Assembly: GCA_031281985.1 (NCBI GenBank)
Contig: JAITEO010000029.1
Location: forward strand, 1 to 5,295
Reading direction: 5' to 3'
Length of the DNA stretch: 5,295 bases
Origin: Zoogloeaceae bacterium
GTDB taxonomy: Bacteria; Pseudomonadota; Gammaproteobacteria; Burkholderiales; Rhodocyclaceae
Notes under the pieces: generated by a model
Told to the model about the DNA's origin: nothing
Databases searched by the model: none
What the model saw: the letters and a program-made list of their open reading frames with translations, nothing else
Position numbers and translations under genes: made by a program
Shown here: piece by piece, positions 5,170 through 5,295 of the stretch
Layout of the letters: each line of letters opens with the position of its first letter
Position numbering within the stretch: the stretch's first letter is position 1

Positions 5170-5295
5170 GTTGCCGAATTTTGTTATCGACGATATTGTA
5201 TTTACGCCACTTGATGATGCGTGCTCGCTTGCTGCCGAAGGCTATGAAATGCACCATTGCGTCGGGCAATATGGAGTGCAATTAAAAGTGGAGGA
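5135..5295 (+). CDS. PcfJ-like protein, 5' part only, runs off the window
   Basis: The frame stays open from 5039 to the window end. It codes a stretch reading FVIDDIVFTPLDDACSLAAE and then GYEMHHCVGQYGVQLKVE. The sequence (F.PL)-x-(LA.EG..M.HCVG.Y) is the hallmark of PcfJ-domain proteins, first named from an enterococcal conjugative plasmid and often seen in mobile or accessory regions; their biochemical role is not settled. The start is uncertain: ATGs at 5066, 5111, 5126 and 5135 are all in frame, and 5135 has the best-placed ribosome binding site. In PcfJ proteins I know, the HCVG motif usually lies well into the protein, but here it comes about 40 residues after the start. The gene may be short or lack its 5' part. 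Base composition is lower in GC (23 of 60 bases in 5161-5220) than the mla genes. Confidence 0.5.
   Translation, partial: MQKWKSRKWKSLLPNFVIDDIVFTPLDDACSLAAEGYEMHHCVGQYGVQLKVE

Noticed and set aside
5091..5285. 64-aa frame at the right edge
   Set aside because: It overlaps the PcfJ-like frame in another phase, and only the latter shows a family motif.

Overview
This window carries a complete, tightly packed operon for the Mla (maintenance of outer-membrane lipid asymmetry) phospholipid transport system of a Gram-negative bacterium. A ClpX-like AAA+ ATPase gene follows it, and the window ends in a short AT-richer accessory stretch. The gene order mlaF-mlaE-mlaD-mlaA-mlaC-mlaB, with mlaA (vacJ) inside the operon, is the arrangement I know from Betaproteobacteria such as Burkholderia and Neisseria. 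In E. coli mlaA lies elsewhere. The GC-rich codon use (36 of 60 bases are G/C in a sampled line at 4621-4680) fits a betaproteobacterium, but I cannot name the genus.

Layout. Positions 1-194 are non-coding, with two adjacent hairpins (14-52) and a likely extended -10 promoter (147-155). Positions 195-3982 hold six mla genes on the + strand. Four junctions overlap by 4 or 8 bases; only mlaC has a real gap (28 bases) and its own clear ribosome binding site. Positions 3997-5031 hold a ClpX-like ATPase, 14 bases after mlaB, with its ribosome binding site overlapping the mlaB stop codon, so it is probably part of the same transcript. Positions 5032-5295 change character: low-complexity direct repeats, lower GC, and the 5' end of a reading frame with a PcfJ-type MHHCVGQY motif that runs off the window.

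How the genes work together. MlaA is an outer-membrane lipoprotein that handles phospholipid mislocalised to the outer leaflet. MlaC is the periplasmic shuttle. MlaD (MCE ring), MlaE (permease), MlaF (ATPase) and MlaB (STAS subunit) form the inner-membrane complex.

Most notable feature. The ClpX-like protein keeps all ATPase motifs but lacks the N-terminal zinc-binding domain, has a shortened RKH-loop region, and has YGY where ClpX carries the IGF ClpP-docking tripeptide. It therefore looks like a ClpP-independent unfoldase or remodeller, here attached to a lipid-transport operon. The second point of interest is the PcfJ-like fragment at the right edge.
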